A stretch of 25,710 nucleotides of DNA from the IMG/VR virus record IMGVR_UViG_3300030329_002126, positions 1 through 25,710 of that record; one strand, given 5' to 3'. A program made the position numbers and the translations under genes. Shown in pieces: positions 1 through 5,909 of this stretch (its first letter is position 1; each line of letters opens with the position of its first letter). A model generated the notes under the pieces. That model did not search any database, was not told the DNA's origin, and saw only the letters and a list, made by a program, of their open reading frames with translations. The stretch comes from a virus.

Positions 1-763
1 TGAAAAATATTCAAAAGTTATTAATAAAGAAAAAATAATTGTTGCACCTGAAAATTTTAGCGAAAGAGGTCAAGGGGGAATACCTGTAAGAAATTTTGTC
101 TGGGATCACTCAATTAAGCAAGGTTTTGATTGGCATTGGATATTAGATGACAATATTCATTTTATTTATAGAACATACAAGGGTAAAAGAATTAGATGTA
201 AATCAGCACCTGCATTTAAAGTTCTCGAAGATTTTACTGATAGATATGAAAATATTGCTATAGCTGGTTTAAATTATTCTATGTTTGTAGCTGGTGGTAA
301 TCCACCTTTTTATCTAAATACACATGTTTATTCTTTTTTACTAATTAGAAATGACCTTAAACACCGGTGGAGAGGAAGATATAATGAAGATACAGATTTA
401 TGTTTACAAGTTCTCTCTGATAAATGGTGTACTGTTGCCTTTAATGCTTTTTGCCAAAATAAACAAACTACTGGTACTATGAAAGGTGGTAATGCTGATG
501 AATTATACAAAGGTCATGGTAGATTATATATGGCAAATGCACTTAAAAGAATGTGGCCAGGTGTTGTAGATGTAAAAAGAAGATATAAAAGACCACAACA
601 TGTTATAGCGCATAGCTGGAGAAAGTTTGATCATTCATTAATAAAGAAAAAAGATTACAATGTTTCACATGAAACAAATGAATATGGTCTTACACTTAAA
701 GAAAAAAGCCCTATAAAAAGCCCTTATTTAAAAAAAATATACGATACATACCATTCTAAATAG
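1..763 (+). CDS. TET-associated glycosyltransferase (TAGT), 5'-truncated by window edge
   Basis: The reading frame is open from base 2 to the TAG at 761-763 with no start before an internal ATG at 281, so the N-terminus lies outside the window; 253 residues are visible. Seen: a WILDDNI segment (visible residues 46-52) giving an acidic DDN site typical of nucleotide-sugar binding, then a GGNPPF segment, and the block RWRGRYNEDTDLCLQVL followed by WCTVAFNAF and TMKGGNADELY. This series matches my knowledge of the TAGT family, found in phages beside TET/JBP-type dioxygenases and predicted to glycosylate oxidised 5-methylcytosine in phage DNA. The partner dioxygenase and C5-methyltransferase are not in this window and would be sought upstream. 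The gene converges on and overlaps by 8 bases the minus-strand replication gene. Family call is confident; the substrate is inferred. Confidence 0.88.
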   Translation, partial: EKYSKVINKEKIIVAPENFSERGQGGIPVRNFVWDHSIKQGFDWHWILDDNIHFIYRTYKGKRIRCKSAPAFKVLEDFTDRYENIAIAGLNYSMFVAGGNPPFYLNTHVYSFLLIRNDLKHRWRGRYNEDTDLCLQVLSDKWCTVAFNAFCQNKQTTGTMKGGNADELYKGHGRLYMANALKRMWPGVVDVKRRYKRPQHVIAHSWRKFDHSLIKKKDYNVSHETNEYGLTLKEKSPIKSPYLKKIYDTYHSK

Positions 764-778
764 GTTCTACTTTAGAAT
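753..778. terminator. Symmetric hairpin over the convergent stop codons
   Basis: ATTCTAAA (753-760) pairs with TTTAGAAT (771-778) around a 10-base loop that contains the TAG of the glycosyltransferase. The stop of the opposing replication gene lies in the left arm. The stem has 8 perfect pairs but only one G-C, and no long T tract follows on either strand, so it may be a weak bidirectional terminator or chance in AT-rich DNA. Confidence 0.3.
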
Positions 779-1526
779 TAAATTTCCATTTATGTTTTTG
801 ATACTTTTTACCATTTTCATCTATATACTCGTACATTTCTCCAAACTCTCCATGTTTTTTTAGAATCATTCCATTGTAAATAACAGGCGGTAATTCTATT
901 TCTACAGGTTTATTATTTATCTCATCTTCAAATCTGCGTTGGCTTAACCAAGTTGCAACATGCGCTACGAATTGTTTATCTTTTACTTCCGAGGCATATT
1001 TATTAAATGCTTCGGCGATTGTTTCTGGAGATTGCCCTTCGCATTCTTTAAGAAATCGTTGTTGCGCTAATTTCTTTGATCCTTTTTTTATTCTTATCAA
1101 CTCCCAAAATTTATTAAAATCTTCTATATATAATTTATTAGGTATAGGTTTAGGTTTAGGGTTAGGGGTTATCGTTTTGTTACTAACAGAACTGTAACGA
1201 ATTTCCATACCCTTTTTACCAGCATCTGATTTTTTCTGATAATATCTAGTTAAATACTCGTGTTCTTCTACTAATCTTTTTTGAGTAAATTTATTTTCTT
1301 TCTCTGTAAAAAATTCGTTTAATACTAAATCAACTATATCTCTACATTCATCAAGACGACATTGACAAATCATATATGCCTGTTCTCTCGTAAATGGTTT
1401 ATTAGCTTTAGTCCAAGCAAAACAAAGCAATCTAATATACATACCAATTGCTTCATTAGTTAAATGTACTGTATCACTTACAAATGTATCTGTGAATAAT
1501 GGTAATGATGGTAATTTACTACTCAT
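756..1526 (-). CDS. DUF1376-type phage replication protein
   Basis: A 256-residue protein. Residues 5-95 resemble the DUF1376 (YdaU-like) winged-helix domain of phage replication proteins: SLPLFTDTFVSDTVHLTNEA, then IGMYIRLLCFAW. A proline/lysine linker (about 119-131) joins this to a C-terminal module (136-203) with FNKFWELI and VATWLSQRRFEDE, a pattern common at the C-terminus of phage replication initiators and helicase loaders. Probable role: origin recognition or helicase loading at the phage origin. The start is fixed by AAGGAG on the minus strand at 1533-1538. It is the last gene of the leftward operon and overlaps the glycosyltransferase tail to tail. Initiator versus loader cannot be decided from sequence alone. 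Confidence 0.75.
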   Translation of the reverse strand: MSSKLPSLPLFTDTFVSDTVHLTNEAIGMYIRLLCFAWTKANKPFTREQAYMICQCRLDECRDIVDLVLNEFFTEKENKFTQKRLVEEHEYLTRYYQKKSDAGKKGMEIRYSSVSNKTITPNPKPKPIPNKLYIEDFNKFWELIRIKKGSKKLAQQRFLKECEGQSPETIAEAFNKYASEVKDKQFVAHVATWLSQRRFEDEINNKPVEIELPPVIYNGMILKKHGEFGEMYEYIDENGKKYQKHKWKFNSKVEPI

Positions 1527-1544
1527 AATTTTCTCCTTTTTTTG

Positions 1545-1895
1545 TTATCTTTTGTAGTGTTTGGCTAATATCTTATCCAATTGCTTTTTTAAACCAAAAA
1601 AATCGCCTTTTAGAATATAATGAGGTGTACCTAATATCTGACTTTGTGTGTACCATAGCTTTTGGCTACTAGATAGTGTACCTGTACTTGTTTTTAGTTC
1701 TATATATACTATTGAACCACCTTTAAACTCTAAAATTAAGTCAGGACAACCACTTTTTAAACCCATGTTAGAAAGTAATAATTTTTGTTTTATAGAACGA
1801 ATACCCTGATTTGGTACATGAAATACTCGTAATTTAGATAATTTTTTATCTTTTATATGTTTTAAAAGTTTTATTTGGAGTTGGTATTCTTTCAC
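1545..1895 (-). CDS. VRR-NUC domain nuclease
   Basis: A 116-residue single-domain protein of the VRR-NUC branch of PD-(D/E)XK nucleases. Seen: GLKSGCPDLIL with P51-D52, then YIELKTS with E66 and K68, then Q78 in the motif SSSQKLWY. These are the expected metal-binding and catalytic positions. Phage VRR-NUC proteins are usually stand-alone and probably act on DNA junctions or flaps during replication and recombination. The start codon is GTG, overlapping the TGA of the upstream glucosaminidase gene as GTGA, so translational coupling is likely. Structure-specific activity is inferred from family members, not shown here. Confidence 0.85.
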   Translation of the reverse strand: MKEYQLQIKLLKHIKDKKLSKLRVFHVPNQGIRSIKQKLLLSNMGLKSGCPDLILEFKGGSIVYIELKTSTGTLSSSQKLWYTQSQILGTPHYILKGDFFGLKKQLDKILAKHYKR

Positions 1896-2524
1896 TTTCG
1901 TAGTTCTTTAATAGTTCTTTGTACCTTTTTTACATAATCTTTGTCAGTTGCAAATTTTGATATATATTGTGTAAGTGATAAAACATTTATATAATTATTA
2001 TCTAACATTTTTTTACGCATTTTTCTAAAATCTTCAAATGCTGATGAATTATTAAGTATTTTTACATAATATTTTACACAATCGCATTTAGATTTAAAAA
2101 TTTTAACACCAAAAGTTTGATCATTGGTATTAAATGGTTTAATATGCTCCTCTTCTAAATTCCAAGTCCTTATACCAAATAGATTATTACCCTCCTTTGC
2201 AAACCTAGATTTACCATAATTAGATTCCAAAACAGCTTGTGCAATAATAAGTTCTGTTGGTATTCTTTCATATTTATGTAATCCTAAATTAATAAAATTA
2301 ATACAATTCCTCATAGCTAATATAAATTGCTCATTTGTTTCATAGGAAAATTCTGGTTCAAATAAAGCTATTTGTTTTGCTTCTTCAATATATTTTGTTT
2401 CTAAAGAATATTCTATTTGTTTTACTTTTAAAAAATTAGGGTAAAAAGTACCAGCAATAAATACAATAACTAAAATTATTAAATAAAATAATTTACCATT
2501 CAAAGTGTTTTTTAAACTTTTCAT
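1892..2524 (-). CDS. Membrane-anchored glucosaminidase (Bax-like lytic enzyme)
   Basis: A 210-residue protein with a hydrophobic N-terminal segment (about 11-30) after a basic start, then an N-acetylglucosaminidase-type domain. The catalytic region reads AQAVLESNYGKSRFA with Glu100 as the likely acid, followed by NNLFGIRTW (113-121), typical of the Bax / mannosyl-glycoprotein endo-beta-N-acetylglucosaminidase family. It would cleave peptidoglycan glycan strands in the periplasm. The uncleaved-looking anchor, with Gly and Ala present, fits a signal-anchor or signal-arrest-release enzyme. It sits among replication and nuclease genes in the early operon, far from the endolysin/holin cassette at 14180-15104, which is an unusual place for a lysis enzyme. 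It may act in superinfection exclusion or as a second lysin. Confidence 0.8.
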   Translation of the reverse strand: MKSLKNTLNGKLFYLIILVIVFIAGTFYPNFLKVKQIEYSLETKYIEEAKQIALFEPEFSYETNEQFILAMRNCINFINLGLHKYERIPTELIIAQAVLESNYGKSRFAKEGNNLFGIRTWNLEEEHIKPFNTNDQTFGVKIFKSKCDCVKYYVKILNNSSAFEDFRKMRKKMLDNNYINVLSLTQYISKFATDKDYVKKVQRTIKELRK

Positions 2525-2822
2525 ATATACCTTTTCTTATTTTTTTATCTGGACTTTCAGCACAAAGGGCTAATGCTTTTGATATTGGATTTATTTTATA
2601 TAAGTGCCAAAACATTCTTTCATTCATAGAATGTTGTTCTTGGTGGTGTTCTATGCAAAGTGGTACTACAAAACTATCACAAGGTTTTAAACCCATACCA
2701 GCACCAGTGTACCTTATATGGGCAGATTGTACATCAGTTCTACCACATATAGTGCACCCATGTTCTGAAACAAATTTTAGATGAACCTTACTTCTAATAG
2801 GTTTTGTCAATGTCAATACCAT
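2493..2822 (-). CDS. HNH-like zinc-binding nuclease (DUF968-like)
   Basis: A 109-residue protein with CTIC (C23, C26), SAHIRYTG (H35), GMGLKPCDSFVVPLC (C56) and IEHHQEQH (H59, H60, H64). This series of Cys and His residues matches DUF968/Ref-like HNH proteins of phages, in which the pairs bind zinc and the AH...HH residues form the nuclease site. The C-terminal part (MFWHLYKINPISKALAL) is also typical. Likely role: nicking or cutting DNA during replication or recombination. It overlaps both neighbours by about 30 bases, as expected for a translationally coupled operon. Confidence 0.75.
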   Translation of the reverse strand: MVLTLTKPIRSKVHLKFVSEHGCTICGRTDVQSAHIRYTGAGMGLKPCDSFVVPLCIEHHQEQHSMNERMFWHLYKINPISKALALCAESPDKKIRKGIYEKFKKHFEW

Positions 2823-3153
2823 AATCCTCTATAACAGAAATATCTCTTAATTTATAGATTATTTCGGTATTGTCATACTCATTTTTTCTTCTTTTGTCAG
2901 TATCTACTATTAAACCTTGTATTTTAAGTTCTGTAGTTCTTGGTCTTATAGATAGCAAACTACGATTTGCATTTTTAGCTATTTCTGAACCAGTTAAACC
3001 ATTTGGATATACTTTAGCTAATTCAACTAATACTATTTTACTGATTCTTTTAAGATGTTTATTTATTTTCTCTGCTGACTTTATAGATGTATCAACATTT
3101 CTATGTCCAGCTTTATAAGGATATTTATCCTTAAAATCAAAACTATCCTGCAT
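2794..3153 (-). CDS. Winged-helix DNA-binding protein
   Basis: A 119-residue protein from the ATG at 3153; a GTG at 3162 in frame is an alternative, but AAGGTG lies at a suitable distance from the ATG. After the segment KAGHRNVDTSIKSAEKI come helices with NGLTGSEIAK (51-60), then SIRPRTTELKIQGLI (68-82) and a basic wing DKRRKNEY. This is the phage winged-helix pattern in which an early helix pair is followed by an Arg-rich recognition helix, common in replication and regulatory modules. It probably binds double-stranded DNA; the target is unknown. It lies between the GIY-YIG and HNH genes. Confidence 0.65.
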   Translation of the reverse strand: MQDSFDFKDKYPYKAGHRNVDTSIKSAEKINKHLKRISKIVLVELAKVYPNGLTGSEIAKNANRSLLSIRPRTTELKIQGLIVDTDKRRKNEYDNTEIIYKLRDISVIEDYGIDIDKTY

Positions 3154-3616
3154 ATTTTTCACCTTTTTTAAATTTTTCTAAATCTTTTTTATAAAATGGA
3201 TTATGTAAATAGTTTCTTTCAAAGTTTGGTATAGTGTTATATTTTGGTACAAATCTACAAATCCATCTTCTTTCATACCAAAGTCTATTTTCATCTTTAC
3301 ATTTCATAAATCTTAATTTCATCTTTTTTGGCTTCCATACTGGATTACTAGCTAATCTTGATAAAATATTTATTGATTCTCCAATATAAACAATTTTTTT
3401 GCTTCTTTTATCTATACAAAAATAAATACCTTTATATTTAGGGTACTCTATTGTTTTTTTCATATTTATTTTAAAATTTTTATCTTTTTCAAATATAAAT
3501 GTACCTTTTACTCTCCTTTTATAATTTTTTCTCCAACTATATCTACCACAAGGAATCCATTCAGCATCATATTGACCTCTAATTGCTAGATATTTTTCTT
3601 TTATTTTATTTTGCAT
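3143..3616 (-). CDS. GIY-YIG family nuclease-like protein
   Basis: A 157-residue protein when started at the ATG at 3616, which overlaps the previous gene by 11 bases; an in-frame ATG at 3685 would overlap it far more. Seen: KGIYFCID (GIY at 63-65), KIVYIGESINILSRL (YIG at 77-79, Arg at 87) and a downstream YERRWI with a Glu (115) in the expected catalytic place. GIY-YIG proteins cut DNA with one metal ion. In phages they are either homing endonucleases or small repair and restriction enzymes. No intron or inserted gene boundary is visible nearby, so a housekeeping phage role is as likely as homing. The N-terminal 55 residues are basic and not recognised. Confidence 0.72.
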   Translation of the reverse strand: MQNKIKEKYLAIRGQYDAEWIPCGRYSWRKNYKRRVKGTFIFEKDKNFKINMKKTIEYPKYKGIYFCIDKRSKKIVYIGESINILSRLASNPVWKPKKMKLRFMKCKDENRLWYERRWICRFVPKYNTIPNFERNYLHNPFYKKDLEKFKKGEKYAG

Positions 3617-3779
3617 TTTTAATATGTTTTCTTGCTTCTTTCTCAGATAAAAAGAAAGTTCTTGACCAACCAGCCATTGATTCATTTAGCCCTTTTATAA
3701 CTTTTTGAAGTTTTATTTTTTTTACTCTTTTGGTTCCAGTTCTTACTCTGTAAATGTATAAATCTTTTTTAGCAGTCAT
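3606..3779 (-). CDS. Small basic hypothetical protein
   Basis: A 57-residue protein started at the ATG at 3779, whose first bases overlap the stop of the upstream gene as ATGA. An in-frame extension to 3860 exists but lies wholly inside the neighbour. The protein is lysine- and arginine-rich, with YRVRTGTKRVKKIKL near the N-terminus and a C-terminal LSEKEARKHIKN. It looks like a nucleic-acid-binding or accessory protein, but no family is recognised. Its place between the first operon gene and a nuclease gene suggests an early-expressed accessory factor. Confidence 0.55.
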   Translation of the reverse strand: MTAKKDLYIYRVRTGTKRVKKIKLQKVIKGLNESMAGWSRTFFLSEKEARKHIKNAK

Positions 3780-4063
3780 ATTTTTTTTAACCTTTGTACA
3801 ATTGTAATAGGTTCTCCATAATGTAATATTTGTTCTGGTCTTGGTACAAAAGATACCCACATTTTATCTCTAAACTGCCATTCATTAGATTTTAAATTTT
3901 GTTTTGTACGCATATAATCATACTCTTTCCAACCAAATAATTGTTGTGTACCTAAATCTCTAAAAACATTTAGATAACAAATTGGTTCAATATGATCTCT
4001 ATCTTCTTCAGATATATCTATCTGTCTTTCGTATCTGACTTTTTTTTCTATAGTTTTTTTCAT
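3776..4063 (-). CDS. Hypothetical protein, first gene of the leftward operon
   Basis: A 95-residue protein of mixed charge with no recognised domain; it contains the segments ISEEDRDHIEP, GWKEYDYMRTKQ and MWVSFVPRPEQ. It starts 22-29 bases downstream of a predicted minus-strand promoter (-35 at 4114-4119, -10 at 4092-4097) with AAGGAG just before the ATG. It is therefore likely among the first proteins made after infection. The ATGA overlap with the next gene points to coupled translation. Function unknown. Confidence 0.65.
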   Translation of the reverse strand: MKKTIEKKVRYERQIDISEEDRDHIEPICYLNVFRDLGTQQLFGWKEYDYMRTKQNLKSNEWQFRDKMWVSFVPRPEQILHYGEPITIVQRLKKI

Positions 4064-4091
4064 ATATTCTCCTTGTTTAGTTATAGCTATA

Positions 4092-4119
4092 TTTATACTT
4101 GTATTTGAATAGATGTAAA
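4092..4119 (-). promoter_or_regulatory. Predicted sigma70-type promoter for the leftward operon
   Basis: On the minus strand TTTACA (4119-4114) and TATAAA (4097-4092) are 16 bases apart. Transcription would begin near 4085, giving a 5' leader of about 22 bases with AAGGAG before the ATG at 4063. It faces the rightward promoter across the AT-rich region. Confidence 0.6.
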
Positions 4120-4222
4120 TAGTAAAAATTAATATATTTTAATATTATTTAATATATATAAAGACAAGATATGTTCACTAAATGTTCTAATAATAATTAA
4201 TAATAAATATTAATAATAAGTG
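4120..4222. repeat. AT-rich TAATAA repeat tract in the divergent control region
   Basis: This part of the 216-base intergenic region is almost entirely A and T. It carries repeated units of the type TAATAATAATTAATAATAAA (4191-4218), with more AATATATTT-like sequence before it. No ORF is visible. Such a tract between divergent early promoters could hold operators, or be a DNA-unwinding element of an origin; both are inference. Confidence 0.45.
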
Positions 4223-4252
4223 TTTACTTCTATTTTTTTATGAGTATATAAT
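4223..4252 (+). promoter_or_regulatory. Predicted sigma70-type promoter for the rightward operon
   Basis: TTTACT (4223-4228) and TATAAT (4247-4252) are 18 bases apart. The RNA would start near 4259 and reach the ATG at 4280 after a leader with AAGGAG (4268-4273). The -35 context TTTACTTCTATT closely matches TTTACATCTATT at two other predicted promoters in the window. Confidence 0.65.
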
Positions 4253-4279
4253 TAGACATTAACAAAAAAGGAGAAACAA

Positions 4280-4528
4280 ATGCGTAGATTAAATATAAAA
4301 GTAGAAGATAAACTATACACTAAATCTTTTTTAGATGTAGAAGAATTAGAAGTGTATTTACATAACGATTGTGGATTTATCTTTAATCCTAAAGCTATTG
4401 CTAAAAAGATTTGGAATTTAGATGTAGGTTCTAAATTTGAATGTGATGGTTTTAGATTTTCAATAAACTCTAAAAGACGAGTTGGTAATCAACTTACTGA
4501 TGGGACTATTATAGGAGCAGAACAATGA
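4280..4528 (+). CDS. Hypothetical protein, first gene of the rightward operon
   Basis: An 82-residue protein with a strong AAGGAG site 6 bases before the ATG. No domain is recognised. The visible segments KLYTKSFLDVEELEVYLHN and KFECDGFRFSINSKRR suggest a small alpha/beta fold with a basic C-terminus. Its place directly behind the rightward early promoter suggests an early host-takeover or regulatory protein. Its stop overlaps the next start by 4 bases. Confidence 0.65.
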   Translation: MRRLNIKVEDKLYTKSFLDVEELEVYLHNDCGFIFNPKAIAKKIWNLDVGSKFECDGFRFSINSKRRVGNQLTDGTIIGAEQ

Positions 4529-4722
4529 ATATATTTGAGATATTACAAAAAACTTATGATAGAAAAATGTTTCCATTTATGACTGCTGGTGAAATAATGA
4601 GAATGAAGAAAGTAAAAACTATTCGTCAATTAAAACCAAAAGTTTCTATGGGTTCTCATGTTGAAAAGTTTATAAAAGAAAAAAATTTAAGATTGGTGGT
4701 AAATAATGTCAAAAAAATCTGA
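4525..4722 (+). CDS. Small hypothetical basic protein
   Basis: A 65-residue, lysine-rich protein without recognised motifs; the middle reads TAGEIMRMKKVKTIRQLKPK. It is coupled to the previous gene by an ATGA overlap and has GGAG upstream, and its 3' end overlaps the following gene by 17 bases. The compact arrangement supports it as a real gene; function unknown. Confidence 0.6.
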   Translation: MNIFEILQKTYDRKMFPFMTAGEIMRMKKVKTIRQLKPKVSMGSHVEKFIKEKNLRLVVNNVKKI

Positions 4723-4972
4723 TTATGTGATTACTCTTACAAGAGAAGTAAAACAAACAGAAAAATGGTTAATACAAAACGAAACTAAATCTGATGCCAT
4801 TTGGATTGCAGAGAATATGAACCAAAGTAAATTATATGATTGTACTTTAATAGAAGAAGATGAAGATGCAGAAGATTTTATTTTGGATAGTGCTAAAGAA
4901 GTTGTTTTTACAAAAAGAACAGACTTTAAAGGACAAAAAGAAAATAAATATTTTTGGAAGGAGATAGAATGA
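4706..4972 (+). CDS. Small acidic hypothetical protein
   Basis: An 88-residue protein with an acidic stretch (about residues 48-58, IEEDEDAEDFI) between more basic ends. The N-terminal pattern YVITLTREVKQTEKW followed by ESDA-like helices recalls small phage proteins that pair a beta strand with an acidic helix, but no family can be named. It overlaps the previous gene by 17 bases, and its TGA overlaps the next ATG. Confidence 0.6.
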   Translation: MSKKSDYVITLTREVKQTEKWLIQNETKSDAIWIAENMNQSKLYDCTLIEEDEDAEDFILDSAKEVVFTKRTDFKGQKENKYFWKEIE

Positions 4973-5343
4973 TATTTGAAGATTATAGTAAAATACAAAA
5001 GCCTGAATTTTCAATGCGTAAAGATAAGGTAATAAAAGTTGGAGATATGGTAGAAGTTCATCAATCTAATACTAGCAATAGATTTGGTATTATTACTGAT
5101 ATTAGTATTTCTTTACATAGATCAGATATTGCTGGAGAGAGTGGCATAAGAGTTAATTCACTTGACTTGTCACTTGGTTATACTGGTTCTATTAGCTACA
5201 GAAATGATGATGCTTATGGAGAAAAAAATAATAAATGGTGGTGCTATTTTTATCAGATAGTTGATATTTATGGACATGATAAAGATGAATATGAATGTCA
5301 TTCAATTAACGATATAAATGTTCCACACGACAGAGAAGAATAA
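4969..5343 (+). CDS. Hypothetical protein
   Basis: A 124-residue protein started at the ATG that overlaps the upstream TGA (ATGA), preceded by AGGAG; an in-frame ATG at 4954 lies inside the neighbour. The segment IKVGDMVEVHQSNTSNRFGI looks like the beta-barrel start of an SH3-like or KOW-like fold, with VGDMVEV and GIITDI as barrel strands. The rest (DDAYGEKNNKWWCYFYQIVDI) would continue such strands. This is a fold guess only. It is the last gene before the 406-base structured gap. Confidence 0.6.
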   Translation: MIFEDYSKIQKPEFSMRKDKVIKVGDMVEVHQSNTSNRFGIITDISISLHRSDIAGESGIRVNSLDLSLGYTGSISYRNDDAYGEKNNKWWCYFYQIVDIYGHDKDEYECHSINDINVPHDREE

Positions 5344-5426
5344 ATTTATGTATTTAGATATTCTTTCAGCTGAAAGATACATTGCGTTGGTACACCGATT
5401 AGTCGTAAAAAAATTGGAGGTGTTTA

Positions 5427-5504
5427 ATGAAAGTCCAGTCCAAAAGTGACATTTTTGGTAAAAAAAGCCAACGAATGGAAGGGTGGGATTTCTGCTCCTT
5501 GTAG
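5427..5504 (+). CDS. Candidate 25-residue leader peptide
   Basis: An ATG at 5427 preceded by TTGGAGG (5414-5420), a near-ideal ribosome-binding site, opens a 25-codon frame that ends at TAG 5502-5504. The stop lies inside the loop of the terminator-like hairpin at 5479-5520, and the last codons form its left arm. This arrangement is like attenuator leader peptides. The peptide (KVQSKSDIFGKKSQRMEGW in the middle) has no run of one regulatory amino acid, so a ribosome-stalling signal is not obvious. It could also be a free microprotein. Confidence 0.4.
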   Translation: MKVQSKSDIFGKKSQRMEGWDFCSL

Positions 5505-5520
5505 GTTTACCCACCCTTTT
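5479..5520 (+). terminator. Intrinsic terminator, 9-bp stem with T tract
   Basis: AAGGGTGGG (5479-5487) pairs perfectly with CCCACCCTT (5510-5518), followed by TT and then AAATT. The loop is long (22 bases) and contains the stop of the small leader ORF. It would end transcripts from the 4280-5343 operon, or act conditionally. Confidence 0.6.
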
Positions 5521-5570
5521 AAATTGACAATGAGTGTTTATATGAATATACATTTTACAGGTGAGAAAAA

Positions 5571-5623
5571 TCCACCTCTTTATTTTATAGGTAGGTGGAA
5601 TTGGGTATCAGTAATGACCCAGT
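5571..5623 (+). other. Two adjacent hairpins, possible alternative partner of the upstream terminator
   Basis: TCCACCT (5571-5577) pairs with AGGTGGA (5593-5599), and ATTGGGT (5600-5606) with ACCCAGT (5617-5623, one U-G pair). AAATCCACC can also pair with GGTGGGATTT of the terminator's left arm with one bulged G, so the two structures could compete. Confidence 0.45.
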
Positions 5624-5693
5624 GGTATTTCAGAAATAGCATTTTCTTGCTGTCTCCTTACCATGTTAGTTCCATCTGCCTTAATAAATTCTA

Positions 5694-5722
5694 TTTACAT
5701 CTATTAAAAATTATTATAGATT
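5694..5722 (+). promoter_or_regulatory. Predicted promoter for the regulator genes
   Basis: TTTACA (5694-5699) and TAGATT (5717-5722) are 17 bases apart. The -10 box matches the consensus at four of six positions. The -35 context TTTACATCTATT is identical to that of the leftward promoter at 4092-4119. A start near 5729 would leave about 20 bases before the ATG at 5750. Confidence 0.45.
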
Positions 5723-5749
5723 TCACAAGATTAATGAAAAAGGAGAAAG

Positions 5750-5908
5750 ATGAATATAAGAAAAAATAAACCAAGACTAAAAATGTTACAGATACCTGTA
5801 CCATTTGAAGACTTTGAACAAATAGAAAAGATTGCCAAACAAGAAGGCAGAACAATTCCAGCACAAGTAAAAAGGTGGATAAAACCAAATCTAAATAAAA
5901 AGGATTGA
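5750..5908 (+). CDS. Small RHH-like (Arc-type) protein
   Basis: A 52-residue protein with AAGGAG (5740-5745) 4 bases before its ATG. After a basic N-terminus, the segment MLQIPVPFEDFEQIEKIAKQ looks like a short beta strand followed by helix 1, and EGRTIPAQVKRWIKP looks like the turn and helix 2 of a ribbon-helix-helix dimer. Such proteins bind operator DNA through the paired strands. The size fits Arc/MetJ-type repressors. It lies just behind a predicted promoter and close to an XRE gene, so a regulatory role is plausible. The call rests on pattern only. Confidence 0.55.
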   Translation: MNIRKNKPRLKMLQIPVPFEDFEQIEKIAKQEGRTIPAQVKRWIKPNLNKKD

Positions 5909-5909
5909 T

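Larger units (their letters stand above)
5344..5749 (+). ncRNA. Structured, apparently non-coding region with multiple hairpins
   Basis: This is the longest gap in the window without a convincing gene. GC over 5401-5700 is about 35 percent by hand count, higher than nearby coding lines. Seen: a perfect 16-base palindrome TCTTTCAGCTGAAAGA (5362-5377); a hairpin CCAAAA/TTTTGG (5440-5458); a 9-bp stem with T tract (5479-5520); TCCACCT/AGGTGGA (5571-5599); and ATTGGGT/ACCCAGT (5600-5623). It also holds a short ORF with its own ribosome-binding site and, at its end, a promoter. It may be a regulated leader or a small RNA; which one is inference. Confidence 0.5.

Noticed and set aside
281-763. A complete gene starting at the ATG at 281
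   Set aside because: The frame is open back to base 2 and upstream residues include the DDN motif of the same family, so the ATG is internal.
1141-1170. Telomere-like TTTAGG/TTAGGG repeats on the plus strand
   Set aside because: They are the reverse complement of codons for the Pro/Lys-rich linker of the DUF1376 protein, a simple codon effect rather than a telomere or binding site.
3606-3860. Longer start at 3860 for the small basic protein
   Set aside because: The extra 27 residues lie wholly inside the upstream gene, while the ATG at 3779 makes a normal ATGA overlap.
5302-5553. Minus-strand frame of 83 codons
   Set aside because: It overlaps the end of a plus-strand gene and the hairpins, and no ribosome-binding site or domain is seen.
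5446-5769. A 107-codon plus-strand frame with a GTG start across the structured region
   Set aside because: It lacks a ribosome-binding site, its residue makeup (Trp, Cys, His, Ser-rich, no clear fold) is unlike neighbours, and it runs through two hairpins, a terminator and a promoter; non-coding is more likely, though not certain.
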